The position numbers and the translations under genes were made by a program. The notes under the pieces were generated by a model. That model searched no databases and was not told where the DNA came from. It saw only the letters and a program-made list of their open reading frames with translations. A stretch of DNA of 64,000 bases from Desulfovibrio sp. ZJ209 (GTDB lineage: Bacteria > Desulfobacterota > Desulfovibrionia > Desulfovibrionales > Desulfovibrionaceae). Of the stretch, positions 33,538 to 50,059 are shown one piece after another (positions within the stretch are counted from its first letter, which is position 1; each line of letters starts with the position of its first letter). The stretch lies in NCBI RefSeq assembly GCF_011039135.1, contig NZ_JAAKEJ010000002.1:186001-250000 (forward strand), written 5' to 3'.

Positions 33538-34893
33538 ATGGCAGCGGAAAACGGCTCCACCAGTTATCTTGAATGGTCCCGCGCCTGGACCGGGCGCATG
33601 CCGGCCTCCGGGCAGGCGCTGGCCGCCCGCGCGCCCGAGCTGGCCGAGCGCCTGCGCGCGGGCGTGGCCGCAGGCGAGATGCCCTTCCTGAACATGCCCT
33701 ACCGCGAGCGCCTGGAGCAGGCGCTGCCGCCGCTGCTCGCCAAGCTCAAGCCCTTCAGGCACATGCTCGTGCTCGGCATCGGCGGCTCGGCCCTCGGCGC
33801 GCGCGCCATGCAGAAGGCCTTTGCGCCCGGCCAGGACGGCCCGGACTATGCCGGGCCCTGGCTCTGGATCGCGGACAATGTCTGCGCGAGCCAGTTCGAG
33901 GCGCTGCTCGGGAAGCTCCCGCCGAAAGAGACGGTCGTCGTGTGCATCAGCAAGTCCGGCGGCACCATCGAGACGCTGGCGCAGTATTTCCTCGTGCGGG
34001 CGTGGCTCCAGAAGGCGCTCGGCGACGGCTGGCAAAAGCACATGGTGGTCGTGACCGACCAGAAAAAGGGCTATCTGCGCCAGGAAGCCACGGAAAAGGC
34101 GCTGGACGCCCTCGAAGTGCCGGACTATCTCGGCGGCCGCTATTCGGCGCTCTCGGCCGTTGGCCTCTTGCCCGCGGGCTTCATCGGCATCGACTGGCAG
34201 GCCCTGCTCAGGGGCGCGGCCTCGGTGGCGCAGCCGCTTCTGGCCGACCCGGCGAGCATCGCGCGGCATCCTTCCTTCTCGCTGGCCTGCTGGGCGCGGG
34301 AGCTGGAAGAGCATGACTACGGCCAGCTCATCTTTTTCTGCTACATCCCGCAGTGGGCGGCCTACGGCCAGTGGTTCGCGCAGCTCTGGGCCGAGAGCCT
34401 CGGCAAGGACGGCAAGGGGAGCCTGCCCGTGCCGGCCACGGGCGTGACCGACCAGCACTCGGTGAACCAGATGTTCCTCGACGGGCCGCGCAACAAGGGC
34501 TGCCTCTTCCTCACGGGCGAGCAGCCGCGCTCGGGCCGCAGCTTCGGGCAGGACCTACCCGAGCAGTGGGCCTGGCTGCGCGGCAAGGCCTTCGACAGCC
34601 TGCTGGACGCCGAGGCCCTTGGCACGCGCATGGCGCTCTGCAAGAGCGGGGTGCCGCTGGTCAACGTGCACATGGGGAGCCTCGACGAATTCGCGGCCGG
34701 CTCGCTGATGATGCTCCTTGAGGCGGCCACCATCTTCACGGGCTGGCTCATGGGCATCAACCCGGTGGACCAGCCGGCGGTGGAGCTTGGCAAGCGCATC
34801 GCCAACACGCGCCTGGGCGCGCCGGGTTATACCGAGGAAGCGGCCGACCTCGCCGCCTTCCTCGCCGTGCCGGCGGAAAAGCAGGCGTTCTAG
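33538..34893 (+). CDS. pgi: Glucose-6-phosphate isomerase
   Basis: 451 residues, the shorter form of the family. It interconverts glucose 6-phosphate and fructose 6-phosphate in the cytoplasm. Signatures: VLGIGGSALGARAMQKAF, VCISKSGGTIETLAQYF (the sugar-phosphate SIS site) and the C-terminal NPVDQPAVELGKRIANTRLG. GAGGAGGT precedes the ATG. Confidence 0.95.
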   Translation: MAAENGSTSYLEWSRAWTGRMPASGQALAARAPELAERLRAGVAAGEMPFLNMPYRERLEQALPPLLAKLKPFRHMLVLGIGGSALGARAMQKAFAPGQDGPDYAGPWLWIADNVCASQFEALLGKLPPKETVVVCISKSGGTIETLAQYFLVRAWLQKALGDGWQKHMVVVTDQKKGYLRQEATEKALDALEVPDYLGGRYSALSAVGLLPAGFIGIDWQALLRGAASVAQPLLADPASIARHPSFSLACWARELEEHDYGQLIFFCYIPQWAAYGQWFAQLWAESLGKDGKGSLPVPATGVTDQHSVNQMFLDGPRNKGCLFLTGEQPRSGRSFGQDLPEQWAWLRGKAFDSLLDAEALGTRMALCKSGVPLVNVHMGSLDEFAAGSLMMLLEAATIFTGWLMGINPVDQPAVELGKRIANTRLGAPGYTEEAADLAAFLAVPAEKQAF

Positions 34894-34897
34894 GCCC

Positions 34898-36442
34898 GTG
34901 GGAGCGGCGAAGGCCGGGCACGAGGCGGACGGCGCCAAGGAGGAGGCGGAGCGCCGCGTGGCCCAGGAGGCGGAGCGCCTGCCCCTGAGCTACGCGCGCA
35001 CGCTCTCCTGGCTGTCCCTGCTCTTCATCCTGCTCTCGAGCCTCGCGCTCTCGTTCTTCATCTCGAGCTCGGTGCGCGACACCCTCCTCCGGCGGCAGGA
35101 GGATTTCGCGCGCCAGCTCGTGGAAAACCTCAACAGCCAGATCTACCGCCGCTTCGCGCTGCCCACCATCATGGCCAACGGGCGCATCGCGCTCCGCCAG
35201 CCCACGCAGTACGAGCATCTCGACCGCGTGGTGCGCTCGGTCATCGAGGGGCTGCCCGTGGAGAAGCTGCGCATCTATGACTTCACGCGGCGCGTGGCCT
35301 ATTCCAGCGACAAGGAGGACCAGGGCCGCGCCGGCCTCGCGCCGGCCAATGTGGACGCGGTGCTGGACGGCTCCACCGTGAGCTCCGAGATCGTCTCCAG
35401 CATCCCGGCGTGGCAGGCGCCCTTCCGCGTGCCGCTCAAGGAGGGCACCTTCGTCCTCCGGGTGCTCTATCCGCTGCGCGGCGAGCCCATGGGCCCGGAG
35501 CACAAGGTGCCCGTCATGGGGGCGCTGGAGCTCACGCAGGACATCACGGACGACTACGAGCGCGTGCTGGCCTTTCAGGGCATCATCGTGGTCATGTGCC
35601 TGCTCTCGTCCGTCTTGCTCTTCGGCGTGTTGCACCTGCTCATCCAGCGGGCCGAGCGCGTGCTCGCCGAGCGCATGCAGAAAAACCGCCAGCTCGAGAA
35701 CGAGCTGCACAGCAACGAGCGTCTCGTGAGCATGGGGCGGGTGGTGGCGAGCATCGCCCACGAGATCCGCAACCCGCTCGGCATCATCCGCTCCAGCGCG
35801 GAGCTCTTGCAGCGGCGCACCGCCGGGGCCGACAAGGGCACGGCGCGCATCCTGGGCGCCATCTACGACGAGGCCGTGCGCCTCTCGCAGACGGTCAACG
35901 ACTTTCTGGACTACGCGAGGCCGCGCAAGCCCCGCGAGGACATGGTGGACGTGGACCTCGTGCTCGGCCAGGCGCTGGCCTTCCTCGAGGGGGAGTTCAG
36001 CCGCAAGGGCGTCAGCGTGGAGCGCGAGCTGGAGCCCGGGCTCTTCGTGCGCGGCGACAAGGATTTGCTGTACCGCGCCTTTTACAATATCCTCGTCAAC
36101 GGGCAGCAGGCGCTGGACGGCCCGGGCGTCATCCGGGTGAGCGGGCGCAGGCTCGACGCTCAAGCGGGAGGCCCGGAAACGGCGGACGGCCAGCCGCCCG
36201 AACCACTCGTGGCGCTGGAATTTCTGGACTCCGGCCCCGGCTTCGACCCGGCAACCCTCGGAAGCCTGCTCGACCCCTTCTTTACCACCAAGGAGGGGGG
36301 CACGGGCCTGGGGCTGCCCATCGTGCAGTCCATCATCGTGGGCCACGGCGGGCGCATCGAGCTAGAAAACGGCGAAGAAGGCGGGGCGCTCGTGCGGGTC
36401 ATCCTGCCCGGGGCGGCCGCGGCCCCCAAGGAACCGGCCTGA
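34898..36442 (+). CDS. Sensor histidine kinase
   Basis: 514 residues from a GTG 4 bases after the pgi stop; a GTG at 34958 with a purine-rich upstream stretch is an alternative. Two transmembrane helices (LSLLFILLSSLALSFFISSS and IIVVMCLLSSVLLFGVLHLL) bracket a periplasmic sensor of about 160 residues with no recognised ligand motif. The HisKA domain has the phospho-His in VASIAHEIRNPLGIIRSSAE; the ATPase domain has LEFLDSGPGFDP and FFTTKEGGTGLGLPIVQS. This NtrB-like kinase is followed directly by its probable partner, a sigma-54 activator. Confidence 0.92.
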   Translation: MGAAKAGHEADGAKEEAERRVAQEAERLPLSYARTLSWLSLLFILLSSLALSFFISSSVRDTLLRRQEDFARQLVENLNSQIYRRFALPTIMANGRIALRQPTQYEHLDRVVRSVIEGLPVEKLRIYDFTRRVAYSSDKEDQGRAGLAPANVDAVLDGSTVSSEIVSSIPAWQAPFRVPLKEGTFVLRVLYPLRGEPMGPEHKVPVMGALELTQDITDDYERVLAFQGIIVVMCLLSSVLLFGVLHLLIQRAERVLAERMQKNRQLENELHSNERLVSMGRVVASIAHEIRNPLGIIRSSAELLQRRTAGADKGTARILGAIYDEAVRLSQTVNDFLDYARPRKPREDMVDVDLVLGQALAFLEGEFSRKGVSVERELEPGLFVRGDKDLLYRAFYNILVNGQQALDGPGVIRVSGRRLDAQAGGPETADGQPPEPLVALEFLDSGPGFDPATLGSLLDPFFTTKEGGTGLGLPIVQSIIVGHGGRIELENGEEGGALVRVILPGAAAAPKEPA

Positions 36443-36462
36443 CCACCGAAGAGAGACACGGC

Positions 36463-37842
<1,380 letters not shown>

Positions 37843-37852
37843 CGTATTTTCG

Positions 37853-37881
37853 TTGGAAATTTTCCCGTTTCCGGCCATAAT
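37853..37881 (+). promoter_or_regulatory. Sigma-70 promoter of the cytochrome c3 gene
   Basis: TTGGAA (37853-37858), 17-base spacer, CATAAT (37876-37881), placed just after the regulator's stop and about 100 bases before the cytochrome start. It implies separate transcription of the cytochrome gene. Confidence 0.55.
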
Positions 37882-37983
37882 GGGCGCCGGGCCGTCTGGC
37901 GCGACGCTTTGCCCGGCTGCCCAGGCCCGTGCGTGGCCGCGGAGCGCCCCGGCGCGCTGAAACCCTCTAGCCGAGGAGCGAAG

Positions 37984-38427
37984 ATGAAATCTCTCTGCAT
38001 CGGGCTCTGCGCCCCTGTTCTCGTGATCCTTGTGCTCGGAGCCGCGGCTTCGGGCGCGTACGGCAAAAACCTCCTGGACCTGGGTGAGCCCATGGAGCTG
38101 GATGCGGGCAAGTCGCCGCGGATGTATGTGACCTTCAACCACAGCTCGCACAAGAAGATCGCCTGCCGCACCTGCCATCACGAGGGCCTGCCCGGCAACC
38201 GCTACGCCGCCTGCACCAACGAGGAGTGCCACTCCCTCCCCGGGCCTTCCGAACGCGACCCCATGAGCGTCTACATGGCCTACCACGCGCCGGATACCGA
38301 CCGCTCCTGTTACGGCTGCCACAAGAAGCTCGCCGGCAAGTATCCCAATTTCAAGGGCTGCCAGCCCTGCCACATGACGCCGCAGGGCAAGAAGCTGGCC
38401 GCGGAAAAGGCGGCCGCCAAGAAATAG
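37984..38427 (+). CDS. Tetraheme class III cytochrome c (cytochrome c3 family)
   Basis: About 147 residues with a Sec signal peptide (CAPVLVILVLGAAASGAYG). Four heme-binding sites are seen: ACRTCHH (near 60), CTNEECH (76-82, with a four-residue gap), CYGCHK (108) and CQPCHM (125). Distal ligands are probably the two His in FNHSSHK, the second His of CHH and MAYH. Type I c3 usually has two CX4CH sites; here only heme 2 does, closer to type II-like forms. As a periplasmic carrier it would move electrons from hydrogenases or formate dehydrogenases to membrane complexes. GAGGAG precedes the ATG. Confidence 0.93.
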   Translation: MKSLCIGLCAPVLVILVLGAAASGAYGKNLLDLGEPMELDAGKSPRMYVTFNHSSHKKIACRTCHHEGLPGNRYAACTNEECHSLPGPSERDPMSVYMAYHAPDTDRSCYGCHKKLAGKYPNFKGCQPCHMTPQGKKLAAEKAAAKK

Positions 38428-38492
38428 CGCCCGGGACGCTCCGGGGCCGGACATTTCTCGGCCCCGGCTCCAGCAAAACCTCTGCAAAAAAC

Positions 38493-38533
38493 AGCCCCTT
38501 TCCCCGCCAGTCGCGGCCGGGAAAGGGGCTTTT
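38493..38533 (+). terminator. Rho-independent terminator after cytochrome c3
   Basis: AGCCCCTTTCCC (38493-38504) pairs perfectly with GGGAAAGGGGCT (38519-38530), followed by TTTCGTTT. It also faces the 3' end of the convergent htpG and may serve both. Confidence 0.85.
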
Positions 38534-38627
38534 CGTTTCACGGGGCGCCCCCGGTGCGGGGGCAATCTTCAACCGGTTCGCGCCCCCGGGAACTCGCGCC
38601 CCAAAGGCTTGCGCCCAAAGGCTCGTT

Positions 38628-40574
38628 CTAGATCTTCTTCACTTCCACATACCAGGCAGCGGCCTCGGTGAGCAGGCGGTTCTCACGCGTGGCCAGAGCC
38701 TGCGGGTCCTTGAGGTAGCCGTCCAGCAGGAGGCAGCTGTCAAAGAGGTTCTGGGTCATGTCGGAGAGCACCCTGTCCTCGCGGTCGGCCTTGAAGATGG
38801 TGAGCATGCTGCGCAACAGCGGATGGTCGCGGTTGACCTCCAGCACCTTGACGGGCAGGGAGTCGTCCTTGTTCATCACCTTGAGCAGCTTTTCCATGGA
38901 GGCCGTCATGCCACCGTCGGGCGAGACGAGCACGGCCGGGCTGTCGGCGAGGCGGCGCGAGACGCGCACTTCCGTCACCTTGTCGCCCAAAATCTCCTTC
39001 ATGCGGGCCATGAGGCCGTCGAAAGAGGTGGAATCGTCCTCGGAGAGCGGGGCCACCTCCTCGGGCTTCTCCTTGTCCTCGAAGGCGGCCAGCGCGTCGT
39101 CCCCCGCGGTCTCCACGGCCTTGAACTCCCAGTCCTTGTAGGAGCCGAGGCCGTCCATGACGAACTCGTCCACGGGCTCGAAGAGGAAGAGCGCCTCGAT
39201 GCCCTTCTTTTTGAAGATCTCCATGTGCGGGTTGAGACGCGCGGCCTCGCGGTTGGGAGCCGTCACATACCAGATGGTCTTCTGGCCCTCGGGCGCGCGG
39301 GCCATGTAGTCGTCGAGGCTCGTCAGGGCCTCGGCGTCGGGCAGCGCCGAGGAGTTGAAGCGCAACAGCGCGGCCACGCGCTCGCGGTTGACGAAATCAT
39401 GGTAGCCCAGCTTGAAGACCTTGCCGTGCAGCCGCCAGAAGCGGTTGTACTTCTCCACGTCGTCGCGGGCCATGGCCTCGAGATGGGAGAGGGTCTGCTT
39501 GACGATGACCTGGTTGATCTTGCGCAGGATGATGTTTTCCTGAAGCGTCTCGCGCGAGATGTTGAGCGGCAGGTCCTCGGTGTCCACCACGCCCTTGAGG
39601 AAGGCCAGGTATTCGGGGATGAGCTCCTTGTTGCGGTGCTGGATGAGCACCCGGCGCGCGTAGAGGTCAAGGCCCCAGTAGTCGCGGTCGGCCCCGAAGA
39701 AGTCCATGCTCGAGTCGGGGATGAAGAGCAGGGCCGTGAACTGCACGGGCACGTCCACGGCGATGTGCTCCACGTCCAGCGGGTCCTTGCCGTCATAGGT
39801 GATGGCCTTGTAAAAGGCGGCGTAGTCCTCTTTTTTCACACTGGTCTTGGGCTCGCGCCAGAGCGCGGGCTGGGTGTTCACGCGCTCGCCGTCCACGAAA
39901 ATGGGGAAGGGCACGAAGGCCGAATGCTTGCGGATGGCCGACTCCACGCGGAATTTCTCGGCATATTCGAGGCAGTCGTCCTTGAGGTGGGCGGTGATGA
40001 CGGTGCCGCGCACGGGCTCGGACGCCGTGCTTTCCTCCACCGTGTAGGTGCCGAGGCCGTCGCTCGTCCACACATGGGCGGGAACGTCCTCATTGCCGAA
40101 GGCCGGGCGCGAGGTGACCTCCACCTTGTCGGCCACCATGAACACGGAATAGAAGCCCACGCCGAAACGGCCGATGATGCTGGCCGCGTCCGCAGTGGCC
40201 GCGGCCTCCTCGCCTCCGGGGTTTTTCGCGTTCTCGGCGGCGAGGTCGGCCAGAAAGGCCTCGGAGCCGGACTTGGCGATGGTGCCGAGGTTTTCCGCCA
40301 GCTCCTCGGCGGTCATGCCGAGGCCGGTGTCCGCGATGGTCAGGGTCTTGGCGTCTTTATCGAGCGTGATGCGGATTTCCAGCGGCAGGTCGGGGTGGCG
40401 CGGCGTCTCGCCGCGGTTGACGCGGAAGCGCAGCTTGTCCAGCGCGTCCGAGGCATTGGAGATGAGCTCGCGCAGGAAGATCTCGCGGTTGGTGTAGAGC
40501 GAATGGGTGAGGATATTGAGAACCTTGCGCACTTCGGCGCGGAACTGGCGTTTTTTCTTGCCGTTTTCGGCCAT
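38628..40574 (-). CDS. htpG: Chaperone protein HtpG (Hsp90)
   Basis: 648 residues, the normal bacterial Hsp90 length. The N-terminal ATPase shows FLRELISNASDALDKLRF, LTIADTGLGMTAEELAENLG and IIGRFGVGFYSVFMVADKV. The middle domain has YARRVLIQHRNKELIPEYLA and LPLNISRETLQENIILRKIN. Cytoplasmic ATP-dependent chaperone. The start at 40574 has AAGGAGG upstream; the longer upstream frame is shadow. Confidence 0.97.
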   Translation of the reverse strand: MAENGKKKRQFRAEVRKVLNILTHSLYTNREIFLRELISNASDALDKLRFRVNRGETPRHPDLPLEIRITLDKDAKTLTIADTGLGMTAEELAENLGTIAKSGSEAFLADLAAENAKNPGGEEAAATADAASIIGRFGVGFYSVFMVADKVEVTSRPAFGNEDVPAHVWTSDGLGTYTVEESTASEPVRGTVITAHLKDDCLEYAEKFRVESAIRKHSAFVPFPIFVDGERVNTQPALWREPKTSVKKEDYAAFYKAITYDGKDPLDVEHIAVDVPVQFTALLFIPDSSMDFFGADRDYWGLDLYARRVLIQHRNKELIPEYLAFLKGVVDTEDLPLNISRETLQENIILRKINQVIVKQTLSHLEAMARDDVEKYNRFWRLHGKVFKLGYHDFVNRERVAALLRFNSSALPDAEALTSLDDYMARAPEGQKTIWYVTAPNREAARLNPHMEIFKKKGIEALFLFEPVDEFVMDGLGSYKDWEFKAVETAGDDALAAFEDKEKPEEVAPLSEDDSTSFDGLMARMKEILGDKVTEVRVSRRLADSPAVLVSPDGGMTASMEKLLKVMNKDDSLPVKVLEVNRDHPLLRSMLTIFKADREDRVLSDMTQNLFDSCLLLDGYLKDPQALATRENRLLTEAAAWYVEVKKI

Positions 40575-40642
40575 GGGGAACCTCCTTGGGTGATGCCGCC
40601 GGCCTCCGGGCCCGGCGGCGGAAGGGCGAACGCCCTTGAAGA

Positions 40643-40670
40643 GAATTAAGCCCGGCCGGGGCGGCGTCAA
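40643..40670 (-). promoter_or_regulatory. Possible htpG promoter
   Basis: On the minus strand TTGACG (40670-40665) and TAATTC (40648-40643) with a 16-base spacer. A modest match; a heat-shock sigma-32 promoter was looked for and not clearly found. Confidence 0.35.
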
Positions 40671-40776
40671 GGGCCGGGAGGGGCAGCCACCTTGGCCGCC
40701 AGCGCCGGCCGGCGTGGACTTTGGGCCGGCCTTGGGATAGGATATTGCGCCAATCGCCCAAGCGCAGGAAGGTTCC

Positions 40777-42582
<1,806 letters not shown>

Positions 42583-42583
42583 G

Positions 42584-42832
42584 CTAGAACAGGTAGCCCG
42601 GCCTCCACTCGCCCGACATGTCGCCGCATTCCGGGCAGGGCAGGCTGTTGCCGCACACCGTGCAACTCGGCGGCGTAAAGCGGCCCACGCCAGCGCAGCG
42701 GCCGCAGGGCGCGCCGTCCTTCTCGCTCACGCCGTTGCCGCGGCAGTCCGGGCAGAGGGAAGTGGACTGCCCGTTCCAGCAGGCGCCGCAGGAAAGGCGG
42801 CCGGAGCCGCCGCAGGTTTCGCAAATGGGCAT
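42584..42832 (-). CDS. Small DnaJ-type zinc-finger protein
   Basis: 82 residues built almost only of Cys pairs: CETCGGSG, CGACWNG, CPDCRGNG, CGRCAGVG, then CTVC and CPEC. The CxxCxGxG repeats are those of the zinc-binding centre of DnaJ, but there is no J domain or peptide-binding barrel. A free-standing zinc scaffold or redox-active thiol protein is possible. The ATG at 42832 is chosen because all conserved residues lie after it; an upstream ATG (42892) adds 20 unlikely residues. Confidence 0.75.
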   Translation of the reverse strand: MPICETCGGSGRLSCGACWNGQSTSLCPDCRGNGVSEKDGAPCGRCAGVGRFTPPSCTVCGNSLPCPECGDMSGEWRPGYLF

Positions 42833-42910
42833 GGGGTCTCCTTGTGGGATTTGCAGGGGCGCAGGCTGTGGAAAGCGCGGGCCGGCCCCCATTCATGTGC
42901 CTGGTCCAGC

Positions 42911-44504
<1,594 letters not shown>

Positions 44505-44535
44505 GGGGCTTCTCCTGAAAAAACGCCTGGGCGAA

Positions 44536-44565
44536 GTGATACGGAAGCGGAAACGCCGCTGTCAA
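44536..44565 (-). promoter_or_regulatory. Promoter of the phase-variable glucosyltransferase gene
   Basis: Minus strand: TTGACA (44565-44560), 18-base spacer, TATCAC (44541-44536). Transcription would start about 25 bases before the ATG at 44504, supporting that ATG as the real start. Confidence 0.6.
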
Positions 44566-44647
44566 GGTAAAGGTCAGTCCGCCGCCCCTGCGGCCGGGCG
44601 TATGAGGCGCGTCCCCCCACGCAGCGGGTTTTCTCACGCGGCGCGGC

Positions 44648-44676
44648 TTGACAGGGCCGCGCCCATCCAGTACAAC
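44648..44676 (+). promoter_or_regulatory. Sigma-70 promoter of the str operon
   Basis: TTGACA (44648-44653), 17-base spacer and TACAAC (44671-44676), about 46 bases before rpsL. Confidence 0.65.
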
Positions 44677-44722
44677 CTTGCCCCTGTCTCAGTGTCCAGA
44701 CCCACATTTTTTGGAGGAATCC

Positions 44723-45094
44723 ATGCCCACCATCAATCAGCTCATCCACACCGAGCGCGAGCCGGTGGTGAAGCGCAAGAAGACGCCGGCCCTGCAGGGC
44801 TGCCCGCAGAAGCGCGGCGTCTGCACCCGCGTGTACACCACCACCCCGAAAAAGCCGAACTCGGCCCTGCGCAAGGTCGCCCGCGTGCGCCTGACCAACG
44901 GCATCGAAGTGACCGCCTACATCCCCGGCGAGGGCCACAACCTGCAGGAGCACTCCGTGGTGCTCATCCGCGGCGGCCGCGTCAAGGACCTTCCCGGCGT
45001 GCGCTACCACATCATCCGCGGCACGCTCGACGCCTCCGGCGTGGCCGACCGCCGCAAGAGTCGTTCCAAGTACGGCACCAAGCGGCCCAAGTAG
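44723..45094 (+). CDS. rpsL: 30S ribosomal protein S12
   Basis: 123 residues, full length. Decoding-centre protein with the expected [19 protein letters not shown] and [16 protein letters not shown] stretches; both lysines usually changed in streptomycin resistance (in PKKP and VKDLPG) are the wild-type ones. The start has GGAGG upstream; the reading frame is open further 5' but without similarity. First gene of the str operon. Confidence 0.97.
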   Translation: MPTINQLIHTEREPVVKRKKTPALQGCPQKRGVCTRVYTTTPKKPNSALRKVARVRLTNGIEVTAYIPGEGHNLQEHSVVLIRGGRVKDLPGVRYHIIRGTLDASGVADRRKSRSKYGTKRPK

Positions 45095-45255
45095 TTCGCG
45101 GCGGAAATCCGCCCTTCCCGGCCCGGGCGTGCGCCCGGCCAGAACCAGAAGCCCTGTGGGCGTGCGCCATGCGCCGCGCCACGGCAGCCGCGCAAGCGGC
45201 GCCGGCGCGTCGCGGGGTTGGTGGCGCCCAGTGAGGGAATGAAAGGAGAAACCCC

Positions 45256-45726
45256 ATGCCACGCAAAGGCCCTGTCCCCAAGAGGGAGATTTTGCCCGAT
45301 CCGCTCTACAACAGCCGCCTTGTCACCAAGTTCGTGAACCGGCTCATGTATGACGGCAAGAAGGGCGCGGCGGAAAAGATTTTCTACAGCGCGCTGGACA
45401 CGCTCGCCGAAAAGACCGGCGAGGATCCCATGCGCGCCTTCGAGAAGGCGCTCGACAACGTGAAGCCCCACATGGAGGTCAAGGCGCGCCGGGTGGGCGG
45501 CGCGACCTATCAGGTCCCCATGGAGGTGCGCCCCGAGCGCCAGGTCTCGCTGGCCATCCGCTGGCTCATCAACTATGCCCGCTCGCGCGGGGAAAAGGGC
45601 ATGACCGCCAAGCTCTCCAACGAGCTGCTGGACGCCTGGAACGGCCGCGGCGGCGCGGTGAAAAAGCGTGAGGACACGCACCGCATGGCCGACGCCAACA
45701 AGGCTTTTGCCCACTACCGCTGGTAG
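45256..45726 (+). CDS. rpsG: 30S ribosomal protein S7
   Basis: 156 residues, the usual length. [20 protein letters not shown] start, then [20 protein letters not shown] and [20 protein letters not shown]. Binds the 3' major domain of 16S rRNA. AAAGGAGA ribosome site. A GC-rich inverted repeat (CCGGGCG/CGCCCGG) lies in the 161-base gap after rpsL. Confidence 0.97.
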   Translation: MPRKGPVPKREILPDPLYNSRLVTKFVNRLMYDGKKGAAEKIFYSALDTLAEKTGEDPMRAFEKALDNVKPHMEVKARRVGGATYQVPMEVRPERQVSLAIRWLINYARSRGEKGMTAKLSNELLDAWNGRGGAVKKREDTHRMADANKAFAHYRW

Positions 45727-45850
45727 CCGGGAGCGAACGCATCTGACGCCGCCGGGGCCGCATCCGCCAAGGATACCGCCCCGGCGTTGACTATCAAGGC
45801 GCCCCGCCAGCCGTTTTCAACGCCCTTTTTCGCCGCAGGGAGGAACCACC

Positions 45851-47929
<2,079 letters not shown>

Positions 47930-47954
47930 ACGCGGCCGGCTCACCGCGCATACG

Positions 47955-47983
47955 AAAAAGCCCCCGGCGACGGGGGCTTTTTT
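47955..47983 (+). terminator. Strong Rho-independent terminator of the str operon
   Basis: AAAAAGCCCCCG, loop GCGA, CGGGGGCTTTTTT: an 8-bp GC stem with A and T tracts on both sides, which also lets it stop the convergent glnS transcript. Confidence 0.92.
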
Positions 47984-48053
47984 GCGGGCTCTGGCGAGGT
48001 ATGCGTGGTGGCGGCTCCGGGCAGGCGCGCTAAGCGCCTTCCGAAAACATCCC

Positions 48054-49772
48054 CTATTCCCCCTTCTTCTCCAGCTTGGCCCAGGTGTCGCGCAGGGTGG
48101 CCGTGCGGTTGAACACCGGGAGCTCCTCCGTGCTGTCACTGTCCTTGCAGAAATAGCCCAGGCGCTCGAACTGCACGGTCTTGCCCGGTTCGAGGCGGGA
48201 AAGCGCGGGCTCCAGCCAGCCTTCGGTCACGGTGAGGGAATCGGGGTTCAGGTTGTCGATGAAAGTCCCGCCCTCCGGGGTCTTGTCCGGGTCGGGCACG
48301 GCGAAGAGCTGGCCGTAGAGGCGCACTTCGGCCTTGTGGGCGTGCGGCGCCGAGACCCAGTGCAGGGTGCCCTTGACCTTGCGGCCGTCCGGGCTCTGGC
48401 CCCCCCGGCTTTTCGGGTCATAGACGCAGCGCAGCTCCGTCACGTTGCCGTTTTCGTCCAGCAAGGCGTCGCGGCAGGTGATGAGATACGCGTGGCGCAG
48501 GCGCACCTCGGCGCCGGGCGAGAGGCGGTGGAACTTCTTGGGCGGCTCCAGCCGGAAGTCGTCCCGCTCGATATAGAGCTCGCGCGAGAAGGGCACCTTG
48601 CGGCTGCCGTAGCTCGCGTCCTCGGGGTGCCAGGGCATGTCCAGCTCTTCCACCTTGCCCTCGGGCCAGTTCTCGATGATGACGCGTACCGGGTCGAGCA
48701 CGGCCATGGCGCGCGGGGCCACGGCGTTGAGCCGTTCGCGCACGCAATGCTCGAGCAGCGAATACTCCACCGTGGAGTCGGCCCTGGCCACGCCGATGCG
48801 CGAGCAGAAGTCGCGCAGGGCCTCGGGCGGCACGCCGCGGCGCCGAAGGCCGCTCAGGGTGGGCATGCGCGGGTCGTCCCAGCCCGCCACGTGGCCCTCG
48901 CGCACGAGCTGGATGAGCTTGCGCTTGGACAGGATGGTATAGGTCACGTTGAGGCGCGCGAACTCGATCTGCTGCGGATGGTAGACGCCGAGCGCGTCCA
49001 GCACCCAGTCATAGAGCTCGCGGTTGTTGACGAATTCCAGCGTGCAGAGCGAATGGGTGATGCCCTCCAGCGAGTCCGACAGGCAGTGGGCGTAATCGTA
49101 CATGGGATAGATGCACCAGGCGTTGCCCGTGCGGTGGTGCGCCTCGTGGCGGATGCGGTAGAGCGTGGGGTCGCGCATGACGAGGTTCGGCGCGGCCATG
49201 TCGATTTTCGCGCGCAGCACCCGCGCCCCGTCCGGGAACTCGCCCGCGCGCATGCGCCGGAAGAGGTCGAGGTTTTCCTCCACGCCGCGGTTGCGCCAGG
49301 GGCTCTCCTTTCCGGGCTCGGTGAGCGTGCCGCGAAATTGGCGGATCTCGTCCGCCGAAAGGTCGTCCACATAGGCCTTGCCCCGGCGGATGAGCTCTTC
49401 CGCAAAGTCGTACAGCCGCTCGAAATAGTCCGAGGCGTAGAACTGCCGGTCGTCCCAGTGGCCGCCGAGCCATTCCACATCCTCGCGGATGGCGGCCACA
49501 TATTCCGTTTCTTCCTTCACCGGGTTGGTGTCGTCAAAGCGCAGGTTGCACAGGCCCCCGTATTCCCCGGCCACGCCGAAATTGAGGCAGATGGACTTGG
49601 CGTGCCCGAGGTGCAGGTAGCCGTTGGGCTCCGGGGGAAAGCGCGTATGCACCACGCCCCCGAAGCGCCCGGAGGCCGCGTCCGCCTCGATGCGGGCGCG
49701 GATGAAGTCCGTACCGGGCCGGGAGGGGACTCCGGCCTGCTGCTCCTGGGTCGTGCTCTGCTGCGATTCCAT
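48054..49772 (-). CDS. glnS: Glutaminyl-tRNA synthetase
   Basis: 572 residues. Class I synthetase: [15 protein letters not shown] (HIGH motif) and [12 protein letters not shown] (KMSKS-like). The catalytic core is followed by the two anticodon-binding beta-barrels ([20 protein letters not shown]). I use the ATG at 49772 preceded by GGGAG; a TTG four codons upstream overlaps that ribosome site. A GlnRS means this organism need not use the indirect Glu-tRNA amidation route for Gln. Confidence 0.96.
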   Translation of the reverse strand: MESQQSTTQEQQAGVPSRPGTDFIRARIEADAASGRFGGVVHTRFPPEPNGYLHLGHAKSICLNFGVAGEYGGLCNLRFDDTNPVKEETEYVAAIREDVEWLGGHWDDRQFYASDYFERLYDFAEELIRRGKAYVDDLSADEIRQFRGTLTEPGKESPWRNRGVEENLDLFRRMRAGEFPDGARVLRAKIDMAAPNLVMRDPTLYRIRHEAHHRTGNAWCIYPMYDYAHCLSDSLEGITHSLCTLEFVNNRELYDWVLDALGVYHPQQIEFARLNVTYTILSKRKLIQLVREGHVAGWDDPRMPTLSGLRRRGVPPEALRDFCSRIGVARADSTVEYSLLEHCVRERLNAVAPRAMAVLDPVRVIIENWPEGKVEELDMPWHPEDASYGSRKVPFSRELYIERDDFRLEPPKKFHRLSPGAEVRLRHAYLITCRDALLDENGNVTELRCVYDPKSRGGQSPDGRKVKGTLHWVSAPHAHKAEVRLYGQLFAVPDPDKTPEGGTFIDNLNPDSLTVTEGWLEPALSRLEPGKTVQFERLGYFCKDSDSTEELPVFNRTATLRDTWAKLEKKGE

Positions 49773-49949
49773 GGGCGCTCCCAAAAAGGTGTGGGCCGCG
49801 AAAGTGCCAGCCCGTAACGGTGAAACCTAGCGCAGGCGCCCGCGGCGGTCAAATCCGCCCTTCCCTCCCCGCGCGCACGGGGGCACCCGATACCGCCGCG
49901 CCAAAATCTGCTCCAACACTGTGAAATATCAGGATAAATAAAAAAATGC

Positions 49950-49978
49950 TTGCTTTTTTACGGCGCAATGCGTACATA
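49950..49978 (+). promoter_or_regulatory. Possible promoter of the PaaK-like ligase gene
   Basis: TTGCTT (49950-49955), 17-base spacer, TACATA (49973-49978), inside a short AT-rich island (49925-49980) that stands out in this GC-rich sequence. Confidence 0.4.
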
Positions 49979-50059
49979 TGACCATTCCGCCCCTCATTTC
50001 GCGTTTTTCGCCGGCAGCCGCAAGGGCCGCGGCTTCCCGCACCAGTGCCAGGAGATGTC

